Position numbers and translations under genes: made by a program. From contig CM077011.1 of assembly GCA_039090855.1 (NCBI GenBank), positions 39,327,501-39,391,500 of the forward strand: a stretch of DNA of 64,000 nucleotides, given 5' to 3'. The stretch is from Macrothele yani (taxonomy: Eukaryota; Arthropoda; Arachnida; Araneae; Macrothelidae). Positions within the stretch are counted from its first letter, which is position 1; each line of letters begins with the position of its first letter. Below, in pieces: positions 1 through 10,160 of the stretch. The notes under the pieces are model-generated. The model was given only the letters and a program-made list of their open reading frames with translations, ran no database searches and was not told where the DNA came from.

Positions 1-55
1 AGTTGGTCATTTTTTTTGCGTTCTTTCATTTAGTGAGCTTGTAAAACGTAATAAA

Positions 56-178
56 ATGAAAGAAATGGCGCAAAGAGTGGACTGGTCACCCAGGAAGCGA
101 TGTAAAATAGTACTATTACGTGATCAGGGCTTCAGTTATGAAGAAACTAGAAGAAAAAATTGGTGGAAACTTAACTAA
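56..178 (+). pseudogene. Tc1-like transposase N-terminal HTH scrap
   Basis: A 40-codon open stretch from ATG at 56 ends at a TAA at 176-178. The peptide contains WSPRKRCKIVLLRDQGFSYE, which resembles the first helix-turn-helix of Tc1-type transposases (pattern of the type P-R-K-R-x-x-I-x-x-L-R-D-x-G-x-S). After about residue 34 the homology slips into another frame, suggesting a small indel. The catalytic domain is absent: the sequence changes abruptly at about 180 into an oppositely oriented mariner copy. It is a scrap left by a second insertion or rearrangement, not a gene. Homology is judged by motif only, over a short length. Confidence 0.45.
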
Positions 179-181
179 AGT

Positions 182-655
182 TTAAATTTCATCTCCTGAC
201 ACCAGATAAAAAAACGTGTCTTCATTGGTTTCAAACGATTCCAGCAGATCATAGCAGACTTCCACCCTTCTCTCCTTCAAATAGGGTGTCAATTGCCGAG
301 GTACCCACTTTGCACACACTTTCCGATACCGTAAGTCTTCCACCATCTTCTGTATGGCATTTTGACCAGAGTCCAGTTGTGCAACAATCTCACGGATTGT
401 GACTCTTCTCTCCGCCAGTTCATCCACTCGCTAACGATTCGTGTCAGTGGTCGCAGATGATGGTCTTTCACTGCGTGGTTTGTCTTTAATGCTGGTTTCT
501 CCTTCTTTAAACTTCTTCATCGAGCTGTGCACATCGCTCTTGTCAATGGTGTCATCTCCGTAAAAATTCGGTAAGCTTCTGTGGAGGTCGGACAGCCTGC
601 ACCCTTCCTTCGTCCAGTACTCAATGACGGCACGTTGTTTCTGCTTGGAATCCAT
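182..655 (-). pseudogene. mariner transposase, N-terminal half, truncated
   Basis: Reading leftwards from ATG at 655, the product begins MDSKQKQRAVIEYWTKEG and runs through a paired HTH region and the linker (KPRSERPSSATTDTNR). One in-frame stop lies at 431-433; the same frame then continues (RRVTIREIVAQLDSGQNAIQ, then CAKWVPRQLTPYLKERR, typical mariner) to VSGDEI at about 185-200. The family has a TGDETW block there, whose Asp is the first catalytic residue. Everything downstream, including the other two catalytic Asp residues, is missing, so about 155 of about 345 residues remain. It cannot encode an active cut-and-paste enzyme. The break at about 180 coincides with the join to the Tc1-like scrap on its left. 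Confidence 0.85.
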
Positions 656-763
656 TATTTACCTGCAATGATGAAGAAGTGTTACTATAGAGGAAGAGTT
701 ACTCTATCAACATGTGCAATTTGAATGACCTCTATCAGAAAATTAAAAAGTTTTGCCCACTTG

Positions 764-788
764 TGCATTACTTTCGGTACAACCCTCG
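764..788 (-). repeat. mariner 5' terminal inverted repeat (single end)
   Basis: On the minus strand this reads CGAGGGTTGTACCGAAAGTA and lies 109 bp upstream of the mariner ATG, the usual place and style for a mariner TIR followed by a short 5' UTR. The partner TIR is absent because the element is truncated at about 180. Confidence 0.6.
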
Positions 789-1189
789 ACTCTAAGAGTG
801 AGATTTAAAAAGCGTCAAGCTCGTTTCCACGAGAAGCGGACAAAATTGAATACAATGAAAATGGTGATATTTTGTTGTATGTCTCCAGTACAGGATGCTC
901 ACTGCATAACAACAGCATGCGTGCTAAAAGAGAGCACGTAACAAGGCTTGTTCTACACGAGATCGAGACAGGCCAAACGTTTTACGAGAAAAAAAGAAAA
1001 CAAACTCTTTTAGTGTCTGATTAAACTTTTAAAATATAACTGGCACGGTTTTGGATAGACGAGTGTGTGTGGGTTGTTTCCAAAGAAATCTACCTGGAAA
1101 AAACTTCCCTAAAACCATATTCGCCTTTCCTAGATGTAGGTGTTTTTTACGCTTTCCAACCGTAGGTTGAAGAAGCGTATATGCTCCAG
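789..1189. other. No gene seen
   Basis: Unique-looking AT-rich sequence between the mariner end and the ~150-bp repeat array. Only short open frames without recognisable motifs; no RNA signature noticed. Confidence 0.5.
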
Positions 1190-1640
1190 CTTTGTCCATC
1201 TGTCGGCACGATAACTCGCGTAAAAATAGTTCGTTTTCGATGAAAGTTTAGTATGTGGTAGGGGACTGCCTCGGGACGAACCCTATTGAAAATGGACCAA
1301 ATACGGTCAAAGGTCACGACATAGGAGCGGGGTCCATTCCATTGCCCTTATGTGTCAAAACTTGCGTAAACATATTTCGATGTCGATGAAATTTTTGATG
1401 TGGTAGTGGACCATCTGGGAAGAAACCCTATTCAAAATGAGTGAAGTGGGGTCAAAGATCAGGACATAGGAGTGGGATGCATTCCATTGCTCGTATGCAT
1501 CATAACTTGCGTAAAAATGTTTCGATTTCGATGAAATTTTAGTATGTGGAAGTGGACCACTGGGGACGAACCCTATTGAAAATGGACGAAATGTGGTCAA
1601 AGGTCAGGACACAGGATCGGGATCTACTCCATCGCCCTTA
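1190..1640 (+). repeat. ~150-bp repeat array, block 1 (3 copies)
   Basis: Three diverged copies of a unit that runs from (cgat)AACTYGCGTAAAAATRKTTCG through TTCGATGAAATTTTAGTATG, a GGGGACGAACCCTATTGAAA motif and GGTCAAAGGTCAGGACA to CCATTGCCCTTATG. Copies start near 1195, 1350 and 1497. The same unit recurs at 1975-2327 and 6383-6510. Origin unknown; possibly the body of a non-autonomous transposon. Confidence 0.8.
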
Positions 1641-1974
1641 TCCCATACTATTAAAGGAACAATTCTTGTATATATGTAAATTTTATTTTAAAAACGGCTT
1701 TAAGGATTGATCTCGAATTTAGGAAAATTCGTTTAGTGGGTTAAATAACCACCCGGAATTACCACGTTTTTAGTGTCATGGCGTCGTCTCATTAATATTG
1801 CCCATGCTTAGAAATCTTATGACGTCGCAATCTCGCGATTGAGATGTTGGCGCGCGTTCACGCCATCTGTCTCATTACGTCACGCGTTGTGTGTGGATCC
1901 TATTAACGTTTTATGACGTCACACTCTTGCGAGCAGATGGTCGCGATTCCCATGTGCTTCATTACGTCACGCGT
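1641..1974. repeat. Spacer with two ~100-bp CRE-like repeats
   Basis: Separates two blocks of the 150-bp array. It holds two related segments near 1805-1895 and 1915-1985, each with TATGACGTC, a CTCGCGA or CTTGCGA motif, CAGATGG or CATCTGT and CATTACGTCACGCGTTGTGT. TGACGTCA is the consensus CREB/ATF site, but no gene is adjacent, so a regulatory role is speculative. Confidence 0.5.
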
Positions 1975-2327
1975 TGTGTACGTATGTCCGTCCGCACGAT
2001 AACTCGCGTACAAATCGTTCAATATCGATGAAATTTTAGTATGTGGTAGAGGAACACATAGAAAGGAACCGTAATGAAAGTGAGCGAAATGGGGTCAAAG
2101 GTCAAGGCATAGGAGCAGGATCCATTCCACTGCTCTTATACGTTATAACTAACGTAAAAAAGGTTCCATTTCGATGAAATTTTAGTATGTGGTAGGGGTC
2201 CACCTGGGGACAAACCCTATTGAAAATGATCGAAATGGGGTCAAAGGTTAGGACACAGGAGCGGGATCTATTCCATAGCCCTTATGCATTATAACTTACG
2301 TAAAAATGCTTCGATTGCGACAAAACT
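1975..2327 (+). repeat. ~150-bp repeat array, block 2 (2.2 copies)
   Basis: Continuation of the block at 1190-1640, with units starting near 1985, 2135 and 2285. The third unit stops at 2327 and resumes at 6383 (...TTTATCATG...GATCAAAGGTCAGGGCAC), because a retroelement has inserted into it with a 9-bp TSD. Confidence 0.75.
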
Positions 2328-3013
2328 GTCGTTGGGCGTGCCCTCTCGAGCTCCTCAAAGCTTGCTCAGTTTGCTCGGTAAAAGTGCCTGTTGCTCCCGA
2401 ATTTTGTGCTCCAATCATGCAAAAGGGTGTGTGCTATCTTTCTCACCACCTTTCCTAGCCGAACTGTGCATATTTACTTCATTTTCATAGTAATATTACC
2501 TGCTGACCACGTCCTTTAGCGTTCTAAAGGGTGCGCCCTGTGTACACGTTCCAGTGCCTGCTGTTCCTTTCCTGTGCACCTCGCTCAAGTAATAAGTTGT
2601 CAGCAATCTTCCCAGTTACGTTTACGCACCGGTAAGTGAATATTACAGCGATATTGTTTCATATTTCATCTCGGTGGGTTTGTTTACCAACTGTCCATCG
2701 TGACTCGCCTTGACTGTCTTCTATTCTCCATCAGCGTTCCAATACGTTGCCTTATATGCAAGTGTTCCTGAGCTTATCTTCCCTTCTCCCGGTTACGCCA
2801 TCTTCCATTAGTGGTCCTCGGTGACGTCGTCTTCCATTAGTGGTCCTCCGGTGACGTCATAGTCTCACAGGTGTGACATCTCCATTGCAGCTCTACTTGT
2901 GTCTTCATTGTTCGTCGCTCCGCCTTCGTTCACCTGTTCGTTGTGCCTTCCCCATTTGCCTTCCTAGCAATTGTGCAGTCCACCACCGCTCATGGCTTGT
3001 GCAATATCACCAG

Positions 3014-3236
3014 CCGGTGGCGCAGTGGTCTAAGCGATGGCCTCTGATCATTCGTCCGAACGGGGTCCGGGTTCGAATCCCGGTGAGGCATGGATGTTGT
3101 GTTTGTCTTACGGCACTGGCTCTCTCCCTTCCCTGGAACCAGTGACCCTAAATTAGGGACGGGCGATTGCTTATAGCCCATTGAGTTGCTCACGGTGGTC
3201 GTTAAGCCTCCAATCAAAACAAAAAGAGAAAAAAAA
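3014..3236 (+). mobile_element. SINE-A copy 1, inside the ORF1-only element
   Basis: tRNA-derived SINE. Pol III box A TGGCGCAGTGG at 3018-3028 and box B GGTTCGAATCC at 3070-3080 are intact. The conserved body (TTACGGCACTGGCTCTCTCC, GACCCTAAATTAGGGACGGG, GAGTTGCTCACGGTGGTCG) ends in an A-rich tail. The perfect 12-bp TSD CAATATCACCAG flanks it (3002-3013 and 3237-3248), proving retrotransposition after the host element was in place. Confidence 0.92.
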
Positions 3237-3283
3237 CAATATCACCAGAATATCTTCCACCACTGACGCCTCCACCAGATGTT

Positions 3284-5518
3284 TTGCTTCAAGATAAACT
3301 TCAGCTCTCTTTGTCTGCCCCCACTACCACACATTCAACGCTTTTGCCGTCATGCCTGGATTTCCTTGTTTCTCGTCAGGATTCCGTTCTTACCCTTCAT
3401 CTTCCTGCATCTTCGCCCCGAGGTAAGTCTCTACTAGCCTCTTTAGCCTTAGGGGTGAAATATGTTGCCCTCCCCAATACAAAACTTACTGTGTACACAT
3501 CAGCTCTAAATGACCTTGTTCCTCCGGATGCCATTACACATGTTGCACGTAAACCTCGCTCTGTGTTTATTTATTTTTCCTCTCCCGCTCATGTTGCACG
3601 GGTTATGTCTTCTCCCATCTTTTTTGGTGATCAAAGTCTGTTCGCCATTCCTTTCGCACAGTGCCCTATCCTTGTAAGCATGTCTCCTGTTCCACCGGAA
3701 AATTTCTGATGATGTCCTCCTTGGTTTTCTTTCTCGTTGTGGACTTGTTATTGGTCCAATTCGTACCTTACCTGCCGCATTGGATGAGCAAGGAGCTCGT
3801 CCTTATCTTAGTTTCCGACGACAAGCTCTCGTCGTGTTTCCGGACGAAGCTTCGATTATTTCCTGTCCTACCACATTCCAAGTAGTCTGTGGTAGACATA
3901 TTCGTGCTGTGAATGTTTATACTGCTCTTCATTGCTTCATATGTAAATCACCTACTCATCTTCGTGCTTCTTGCCCAGCTAAAAACGCTGCATTATCATC
4001 TGCACCTCATGGCTCTTCTGCTCTCACAACGTCATCTGCCAAGCCTTTTCAGTCTGCACCTTTATTGTCTGATTCCGCTGCATGTACTTTACCTTCTGTA
4101 CCAGGTGGGTTGTTTCAGCCCCCTGTGTCACATTCTCCACTCTCTGTGGCTTTGGACTTCAGCACTTCGACAAGTTCTTCCTTACTCTCATCATACCCAG
4201 CTTCTTTCCCTCGACCGCTGCTTTCCAGTTCGGGATCACCTATTCCATCTGTGAATCCTGTCCCTCTGGCCTACCCATCTTCCACCACTGTGTCCTCTCA
4301 GGACTCTCCGGCTCTTTCTCAGTTCAACAGTTTGCCTTCTCTACCTGTTCCTTTCATTGCACCGCTCCAGGACTATTCCAGTTTGTTGCCTCCGCCTAGT
4401 TCCTTCACAGTTTTGCACCAGGATTCTTTTACAATGCCTGCTTCATCTTCAGCTGCTACGATCTCTACTGTACCCCTTGTGGACTCCCCGGTGTTTCTTC
4501 TGCAATCGCTCCTGGACTCGTCCCACTCTGGTGAGAGAACACCGGTGGTCTCCCTCCGCCGAGTCCGGCACCCATCACCGTCGGCCCGGACTTGGCTTCA
4601 GCCATTGTTTCTTCTCACTGCTCTTCCGACTCGTCGTTACCAGCCTCCGGTTCTTCACCCATCATCTCTGCATCACTTGACGACACACCAGTACGTTCAT
4701 CATTCCCCGGCTTGTATTTTTGCGCCACCGGTTCTTCGAAACATTTTTCACCTGCTTCTTCCGCAGCTTCCTCGGACACTTCTACAGCTACGGACTCAGG
4801 TTCTGATTCTACTGAATACTCGGATTCTTCTTTGCCTCCAAACTACTCAGCACATCTTTCTGTTTCCGAGTGTCAACTTCTTCGTGCTAAGCACCCCCAT
4901 GAGTCTGCTCCGGCTGATATCAAGAAAGCTCTCCATTATCTCACCTTAATTAAGCTTCCTGTACCATTTCGTAAGAATCGTAGCTCTCGAATCACTTATA
5001 ACAAAGCTCTAGATTCCTGATGTTCTGCCAGATTGTACTTCAACCTCCCGTACGAGGCAGGCAGGGACTTGTCGATGGCTCGGCGATTTGATCATCTGCG
5101 TCCGTCCTCCACGCCCTCTGTCACGCCTTCGTTGACTGCTTCTGCAACTCCGTCTGTGCTCATTTCCGCTTCCCTTCAACCGTCTCCGCATTCCATTGTT
5201 GCACCACCTCCGTCCTCTGTTGTTCTACAACCTTCATTTCCGCTCGACCTGTCGTCTTCCGCTCAAGCCTTTATTTCGGCGCCCTTAACAGGAGCCTATC
5301 CAAAGAAACGTGCACGTCGCTCCTCTCAGCGCACGCGGAAACGTCGTGCCAAAATCAAAGCTTTTCCAGCAGCTTCTGTTGTGTCTGTACCATGTTCTCC
5401 ACTTCCACGACAACCACTTCCACCACAGCCACTTCCACAAGACATTGCCAATGATGATGATTTCATTGACGCCTTCACTCTTTGGGAAGAACTACGTTCG
5501 TCCGGCCTTTACTATTAG
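3284..5518 (+). pseudogene. Gag-like ORF1 with CCHC zinc knuckle, broken
   Basis: Reading from ATG 3284, homologous-looking coding passes through at least two frameshifts (near 3700 and between about 4550 and 4592) and one in-frame stop at 5018-5020. The reconstructed order is an N-terminal domain (VARKPRSVFIYFSSPAHVAR), a second domain (SDDVLLGFLSRCGLVIG), a zinc knuckle CFICKSPTHLRASC (C-x2-C-x4-H-x4-C, about 3940-3985), a long Ser/Pro-rich linker (to about 4850), and a C-terminal block with the basic run PKKRARRSSQRTRKRRAKIK (5302-5361), a plausible nuclear localisation or nucleic-acid-binding signal. It ends in an acidic patch, NDDDFIDAF. Zinc knuckles of this type occur in ORF1/gag proteins of non-LTR retrotransposons, where they bind RNA. 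No RT follows, which is the oddity. Exact clade not recognised. Confidence 0.7.
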
Positions 5519-6373
5519 TTTGACTTTGCTCCTGCCTAGGCTTTCTATGTACTATCGTTCTGGTTTTCGGATTTGTCCTACACCCATCATTTGAATTTTA
5601 CGTGTATTCTTCATCGTGTTTATTATCTTGTTGTATTGTGTTGCTTCTGTTCTACAAGTACGGCCTGCGTGCACACTTTGTATTGTATCTTCCTTATCTT
5701 ATGCATATTTCATGTTCTTCCTGTTATAGTCTTATGATCCCATGTTATGGCCTGTCGCTCACAATGTACTTGTTGTATTATGCTGCCCCTGTACTATGAG
5801 TGCGGCCTGCGTGCCCATTTTATCATGTTTCTCCTTACTCTGTGCATACTCCATGTTATACCTGTGTATCGCCCGGTTTTGTATGTGCTATATTGGTTTC
5901 TCGATTTTGCTTATACTTATTTGCTTACTATAGTGCCATCACCTGTAGTATGTATGTGCCCGAATTATGTATACTCTTGTTGTTTGCCCCGCATTCATAT
6001 GTACCATTTAGTGTATTATTCCTCGTGCTTTCCTATTGCTTTCTTGTTCGCCCTCGTTTCTTGAGTGTGGTTTGCTAGCCCACGCGTTCTTTATGTATGC
6101 TTCTTTTCCCCATGAATGCTCACTCAATTGCCTGTGATTTCTCCGTGCTATTTATTGCCTTGAGCTCCTGCTCTCCGGCCCGGTGTTATTGTATACACTC
6201 AGTTTTTTTTCTAATACAAGTGCCCACGAATTCTACTTCGTTATCTTTAGTTCTCCCCATGTATGCCCTATGTTATTGCCTGTGATTCTCTCCCAGTGTC
6301 TTTTGTCCTTTGCTCATGTTTCATACCCTATTTTATTGTATACTCCTGCTTGTACAATAAAGCGATTCTGAAA
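5519..6373 (+). other. 3' region of the ORF1-only element
   Basis: T/C-rich sequence with repeated phrases such as TACGGCCTGCGTGC / TGCGGCCTGCGTGCCC (near 5658 and 5801). The short open frames here are hydrophobic and Cys-rich because of base composition, and I do not regard them as genes. Confidence 0.6.
6356..6361 (+). promoter_or_regulatory. Polyadenylation signal AATAAA
   Basis: Canonical hexamer 12 bp before the 3' boundary of the retroelement. It is probably the 3'-end signal of the transposed transcript, though the element lacks a preserved poly(A) tail. Confidence 0.55.
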
Positions 6374-6382
6374 GACAAAACT

Positions 6383-6510
6383 TTATCATGTTATTTCGGA
6401 GGGATACTAAACCGGTTCTGTCGAATATAGTCGAAATGGGATCAAAGGTCAGGGCACAGGACCGAGCTTTACTCCACAGCCATTATCCTCATAACTTGAG
6501 TAATGATTTC
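6383..6510 (+). repeat. ~150-bp repeat unit, right part of split copy
   Basis: Contains GTCGAAATGGGATCAAAGG-type sequence, then GGGCACAGGACCGAGCTTTA and CTCATAACTTGAGTAATG, matching the second half of the repeat whose first half stops at 2327. Confidence 0.7.
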
Positions 6511-6877
6511 TGGTATGTTGGAAAGCGTATTATAATCAATGCATTGCATGATTTTACTAACTTGTTTACGTATTATTTGTGGATGGAGCAAGGTTTTTAC
6601 ATTAAACTTGTTTATCTTTTGAACATGGCTGCCAAAGGTAAATTATTATTAAAAAACTGTATTTATATGCAACTTTGTCGTTGTTTAGTTAGAATTACTT
6701 CTTTAACATGAAAACGTCGCATGTATATATCTACTTATGCTCACGTTTCAAAATTCTAGTGGTTTATTCAACAAAATTCCAACAGATTTCTTAGTTGTTT
6801 CGCGTTGTGATTTAAAAGTGTGTAATAATTTTTTTTGTTTTGTTTTGTTTGGGAGTTAACGGCCGCCGTTAGCCGTA

Positions 6878-7980
6878 GGCTGGGTTGAAAATAAAGACGT
6901 GCTTTTGATCGAATCGCTATAATTTGCCCCTGGTATAGCTAAAAATAATGAAAAAAAAATCAGATACCATTTTCCGTGTGCGCACGACGATCAAAATTAG
7001 AAATTCCACAAATCTAGACAATTTTTCAGTTTCAATTTCGCTTCTTTTATTCCTTTTGAGGAATCACTTTGAAGGCAGCATTATATCAGAATTCGGGCAT
7101 GATAGATCTTCGCGGCAATGTTGCACCCATCAGGGAACCACAAACCGTGCTTTTGTATATCATGAAGTTAACTCCGAAGACCTGAGCAAAGACCAGATAT
7201 ATCTTTTCGACATATCAATGGCTATAAAACTAGGCACATCTTGATCCAGCTGTCCTGGATCACGACCTCGCTTTTCGTGATCCAGGACAGCTTTCCCATT
7301 CCAGATGGTTAACAGCAGCTAACAGAGTTCTTCGTTTATGCATATCCATAGAAACACTGTCAGTTGAATCAAAATAAATAATTTCCCTTTCTTTACTTTT
7401 ATACATGTCCCTGAGATTTACCATAAAGAAGAAATTTTCTTTCACGGATGGTATAGATCGTATTATCGAACGTAACGCATGCTTTGCCGATTCTGAGAAT
7501 CTGCTCTTAGGTGTGACACTGGTCGAAAGACAACATAGACCCCCCCCCCCCCCAAAATCTATCAGGAATTTCTTGACACCAAAACTTAACATTTCTGTCA
7601 TTGGCTACACCGAAATAATTGACTAGCATCTCTGCAAGATGTTACCTTCACCATTTTTGTATAACATCAGGGATGACACCATTTCGTCACTTGTACAATC
7701 TGCGGCTGCACCTGCCTGCGATATGACAAGATGTACGTGTCACACACAAGATGATGTGTGAAACTACGTAGTTACAGAAGCTTCAAGCAAAGTTTGTGGT
7801 TCTTTTGGCCAAAATCTCTTAAATTTCGGAAATTTTCATAATTTCGATCGTAAGGCGCGAACGGAAAATTTTGTCTGATTTAAACATTTTTTACATTATC
7901 TTTAAGCTATAATACCGAGGGCAACTTTTCCGCAATGTAGCGATTCGATCAAAAAAAACTGCGGTGTTTTCGACCCAGCC
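6878..7980. mobile_element. TA-inserting DNA transposon, long TIRs, non-autonomous
   Basis: The left end GGCTGGGTTGAAAATAAAGA and the right end (reverse complement GGCTGGGTCGAAAACACCGC) are inverted repeats. Shared blocks follow: TTTTGATCGAATCGCTA, TTGCCC...GGTAT, TAGCT...AATAATG, ATCAGA and CGATC(A/G)AAATTA. The imperfect inverted arms therefore span roughly 150-190 bp (6878-7030 and 7800-7980). TA dinucleotides flank both ends (6876-6877, 7981-7982), as for Tc1/mariner-superfamily insertions. Interior frames of up to ~113 residues (for example minus strand 7601-7260) match no transposase I know. Family not assigned. Confidence 0.75.
7248..7292. repeat. Perfect 18-bp hairpin
   Basis: AGCTGTCCTGGATCACGA (7248-7265) and its exact reverse complement (7275-7292) are separated by 9 nt, inside the TA-inserting element. 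Confidence 0.9.
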
Positions 7981-8169
7981 TAGTGAGCAACTCAATTGGG
8001 TGTAAGTAGTCGTTCAACCCAAATTTAGGGCCACTGGTTCCAGGAAAGGCAGAGACCATTCGCCGTGGAACAAATACAGCATCCATGTCACCTTCAGGAT
8101 TTGAACCCTAACACATCTCTAACGATGCGCGGAAACCAGCGTCTCTTACCACTGGGCAACCGGAACGGC

Positions 8170-8500
8170 AAGTTTACTGATGGAAAAAGTGTTTAAAAAT
8201 ACGTACACTGCCAGTTTGTGTGTGTGACTCTACCAGAAAGCTTTTGTTGTTGTTGTTTATTTTTAGACGGAAACAACCGCTCTTCCTAGCTTCTGGATCT
8301 GCGCCAACAAATCGACTCCGGACTAGAGACCAGAGTCTATTTGCACTCAATTTCACTTGAGTGAAAATGGCTTGAGTAATAAATGCCGTAAATCATGTTA
8401 CAATTATATGCAAATTAGGAGTATTCAGATTGACTACTTTTCTATAATGATCTTCTTTCGTATTTATCATATAAATATAGGAAGTTCTATTATGTACATA
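8170..8500. other. No gene seen
   Basis: AT-rich spacer between the split SINE and Tc1-A; no motif recognised. Confidence 0.5.
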
Positions 8501-8524
8501 CACAGTCGTATCAGAATAATATCA

Positions 8525-10160
8525 CCACCAACCTAATAATGGGAATAACCACCCTCGGCCCGGATGACAGCGGTGAGACGGCATAGCATGGACGCAAAGA
8601 GGCACTGGAAGATTGCTCGAGGCACACGTGACCATTCGGACTGCAGGAGAGCACAAAGGTCCCGGAGATGACATGGTTGTGGGTTGGCACGTCGAACCTG
8701 GCAATCGAAATAGTCTCACAAGTGCTCTATGGGATTGAGGTGGGGAGATTTCGTCGGACAAGGGAGAACGGAGACATCGCTGTCGTGTTTCTGGAATCAG
8801 TCACGCACCCTCTTAGCAAAATAGCAAGGCGCATTGTCCTGTTGGTAGATACATCACCACCCGGGTAAACGTCCACCATGAAGGGATGCATGTGGTTAGA
8901 GAGGACGGACAGGTAGCCATGGGCGTAAAGGGACCCATCCAGTGGTGCCAGCGGTCCCAGGTCATACCAGGAAAACATCCCCAGACATGCGCACTGCCAC
9001 TGCCGGGCTGTACTTGACCGACACTGCCGGGCTGTACTTGACTCTACTTTACCTCCGAGTGGTAGTTCTCGTGTGTCTGACGTCATATCTGCCACCGCCA
9101 TTCACTTCTGTGAAGTAGAAACCTCGATTCGTCGGAGAAGGCAACCTTTTCACACTCTTCCAATGTCTAATGCCGGTAGTACCATGCGAACTTCAGGCGT
9201 CGTTGCTCATAGACCTGGTTTAAATGGACGTCTTGACGCAGCGTCGACTCCGGAGACCCATGAGTAACAGGGTTCACTCTACTGTTATCGGGGACACGTA
9301 CCTGGGTTAACATGGGCGCCTTGACGCAGCGTCGACTCCGGAGACCCATGCGTAACAGGGTTCACTTTACTGTTATCGGGGACACGTACCTGGGTTAACA
9401 TGGGCGCCTTGACGCAGCGTCGACTCCGGAGACCCATGCGTAACAGGATTCACTCTACTGTTATTGGGGACACGTACCTGGGTTAACATGGATGTCTTGA
9501 CGCAGCGTCTACTCCGGAGACCCATGCGTAACAGGGTTCACTCTACTGTTATCGAGGACACGTACCTGGGTTAACATGGGCGCCTTGACGCAGCGTCGAC
9601 TCCGGGGACTCATGCGTAACAGGATTCACTCTACTGTTATCGGGGACACGTACCTGGGTTAACATGGGCACCTTGACGCAGCGTCGACTCCGGAGACCCA
9701 TGCGTAATAGGGTTCACTCTACTGTTATCGAGGACACGTACCTGGGTTAACATGGGCGCCTTGACGCAGCGTCGACTCCGGGGACTCATGCGTAACAGGA
9801 TTCACTCTACTGTTATTGGGGACACGTACCTGGGTTACCATGGGTGTCTTGACGCAGCGTCTACTCCGGAGACCCATGCGTAACAGGGTTCACTCTACTG
9901 TTATCGGGGACACGTACCTACGTGCCTCAGCGTTCATTTGCGTGGTCAATTGCTGCACTGTTGCGCGTCGATTGCCCTTTACTAGTCGATGGAGGCGCCG
10001 TTCTTCTCTTGGGACGAATGGCTTTGGGACTCCACAGTTACGACGTCGGGACGTACAGCGGTGTGACATCCTCACTATAACACCTCGCGAACAGCCCACG
10101 AAGTCTGCTGTTTCTGCGATGCTCTTACCCTTGGCTTGGTAGCCGATGATCTATCCTCTT
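8525..10160 (-). pseudogene. Tc1-like DD34E transposase, multiply broken
   Basis: Homology is spread over several frames, reading right to left. The N-terminal part has FVPREERRLHRLVKGNRRAT (about 9970-10030), then TLLRMGLRSRRCVK (inside the 88-bp repeats). The first catalytic block FSDESRF lies near 9120-9140. It continues with GMFSWYDLGPLAPLDGSLYA and HMHPFMVDVYPGGD (about 8870-8980), DNAPCYFAKRVRD (second Asp, about 8800-8845) and SPHLNPIEHL (Glu, about 8720-8750). All three catalytic positions of the DDE triad can therefore be found, but frameshifts, stops and the tandem expansion abolish function. Confidence 0.85.
9214..9918 (-). repeat. 88-bp tandem array (8 copies) inside the transposase
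   Basis: The phrase TTGACGCAGCG recurs at 9233, 9321, 9409, 9497, 9585, 9673, 9761 and 9849, exactly 88 bp apart. On the coding (minus) strand each unit encodes the MGLRSRRCVKAP segment that occurs once in related transposases. Because 88 is not a multiple of 3, each unit shifts the frame. Confidence 0.95.

Larger units (their letters stand above)
2328..6373 (+). mobile_element. ORF1-only retroelement with TSD (half-LINE-like)
   Basis: The element is bounded by the perfect 9-bp TSD GACAAAACT (2319-2327 and 6374-6382), and the two flanks together reconstitute one unit of the 150-bp array, so both ends are defined. It starts GTCGTTGGGCGTGCCCTCTC and ends AATAAAGCGATTCTGAAA with no long poly(A). 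It has a ~0.95 kb leader (interrupted by a SINE), a degenerate gag-like ORF1 (3284-5518) with a CCHC zinc knuckle, and a ~0.85 kb pyrimidine-rich 3' region closing with AATAAA. There is no endonuclease or reverse transcriptase. The gag-like ORF1 and TSD suggest mobilisation in trans by a LINE, as for mammalian HAL1. A pol-deleted daughter of a longer element is the alternative. Confidence 0.65.
6829..8169 (-). mobile_element. SINE-A copy 2, split by a 1.1 kb TIR element
   Basis: The SINE lies tail-first: T-rich tail and GGAGTTAACGGCCGCCGTTAGC at 6829-6877. After the insertion at 6878-7980 it resumes with GTGAGCAACTCAATTGGGTG, CCAAATTTAGGGCCACTGGT and a decayed box B (GGATTTGAACCC), to about 8169. 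Removing the insertion restores the normal SINE-A order. Confidence 0.85.

Noticed and set aside
3913..4680. Alternative plus frames of 105-113 residues overlapping ORF1
   Set aside because: Shadows of the ORF1 frame that carries the zinc knuckle and the Ser/Pro-rich linker.
5519..6371. Several Cys/Leu-rich plus frames (62-107 residues) that look membrane-like
   Set aside because: Caused by pyrimidine-rich base composition in the 3' region of a retroelement; frames overlap each other and lack homology.
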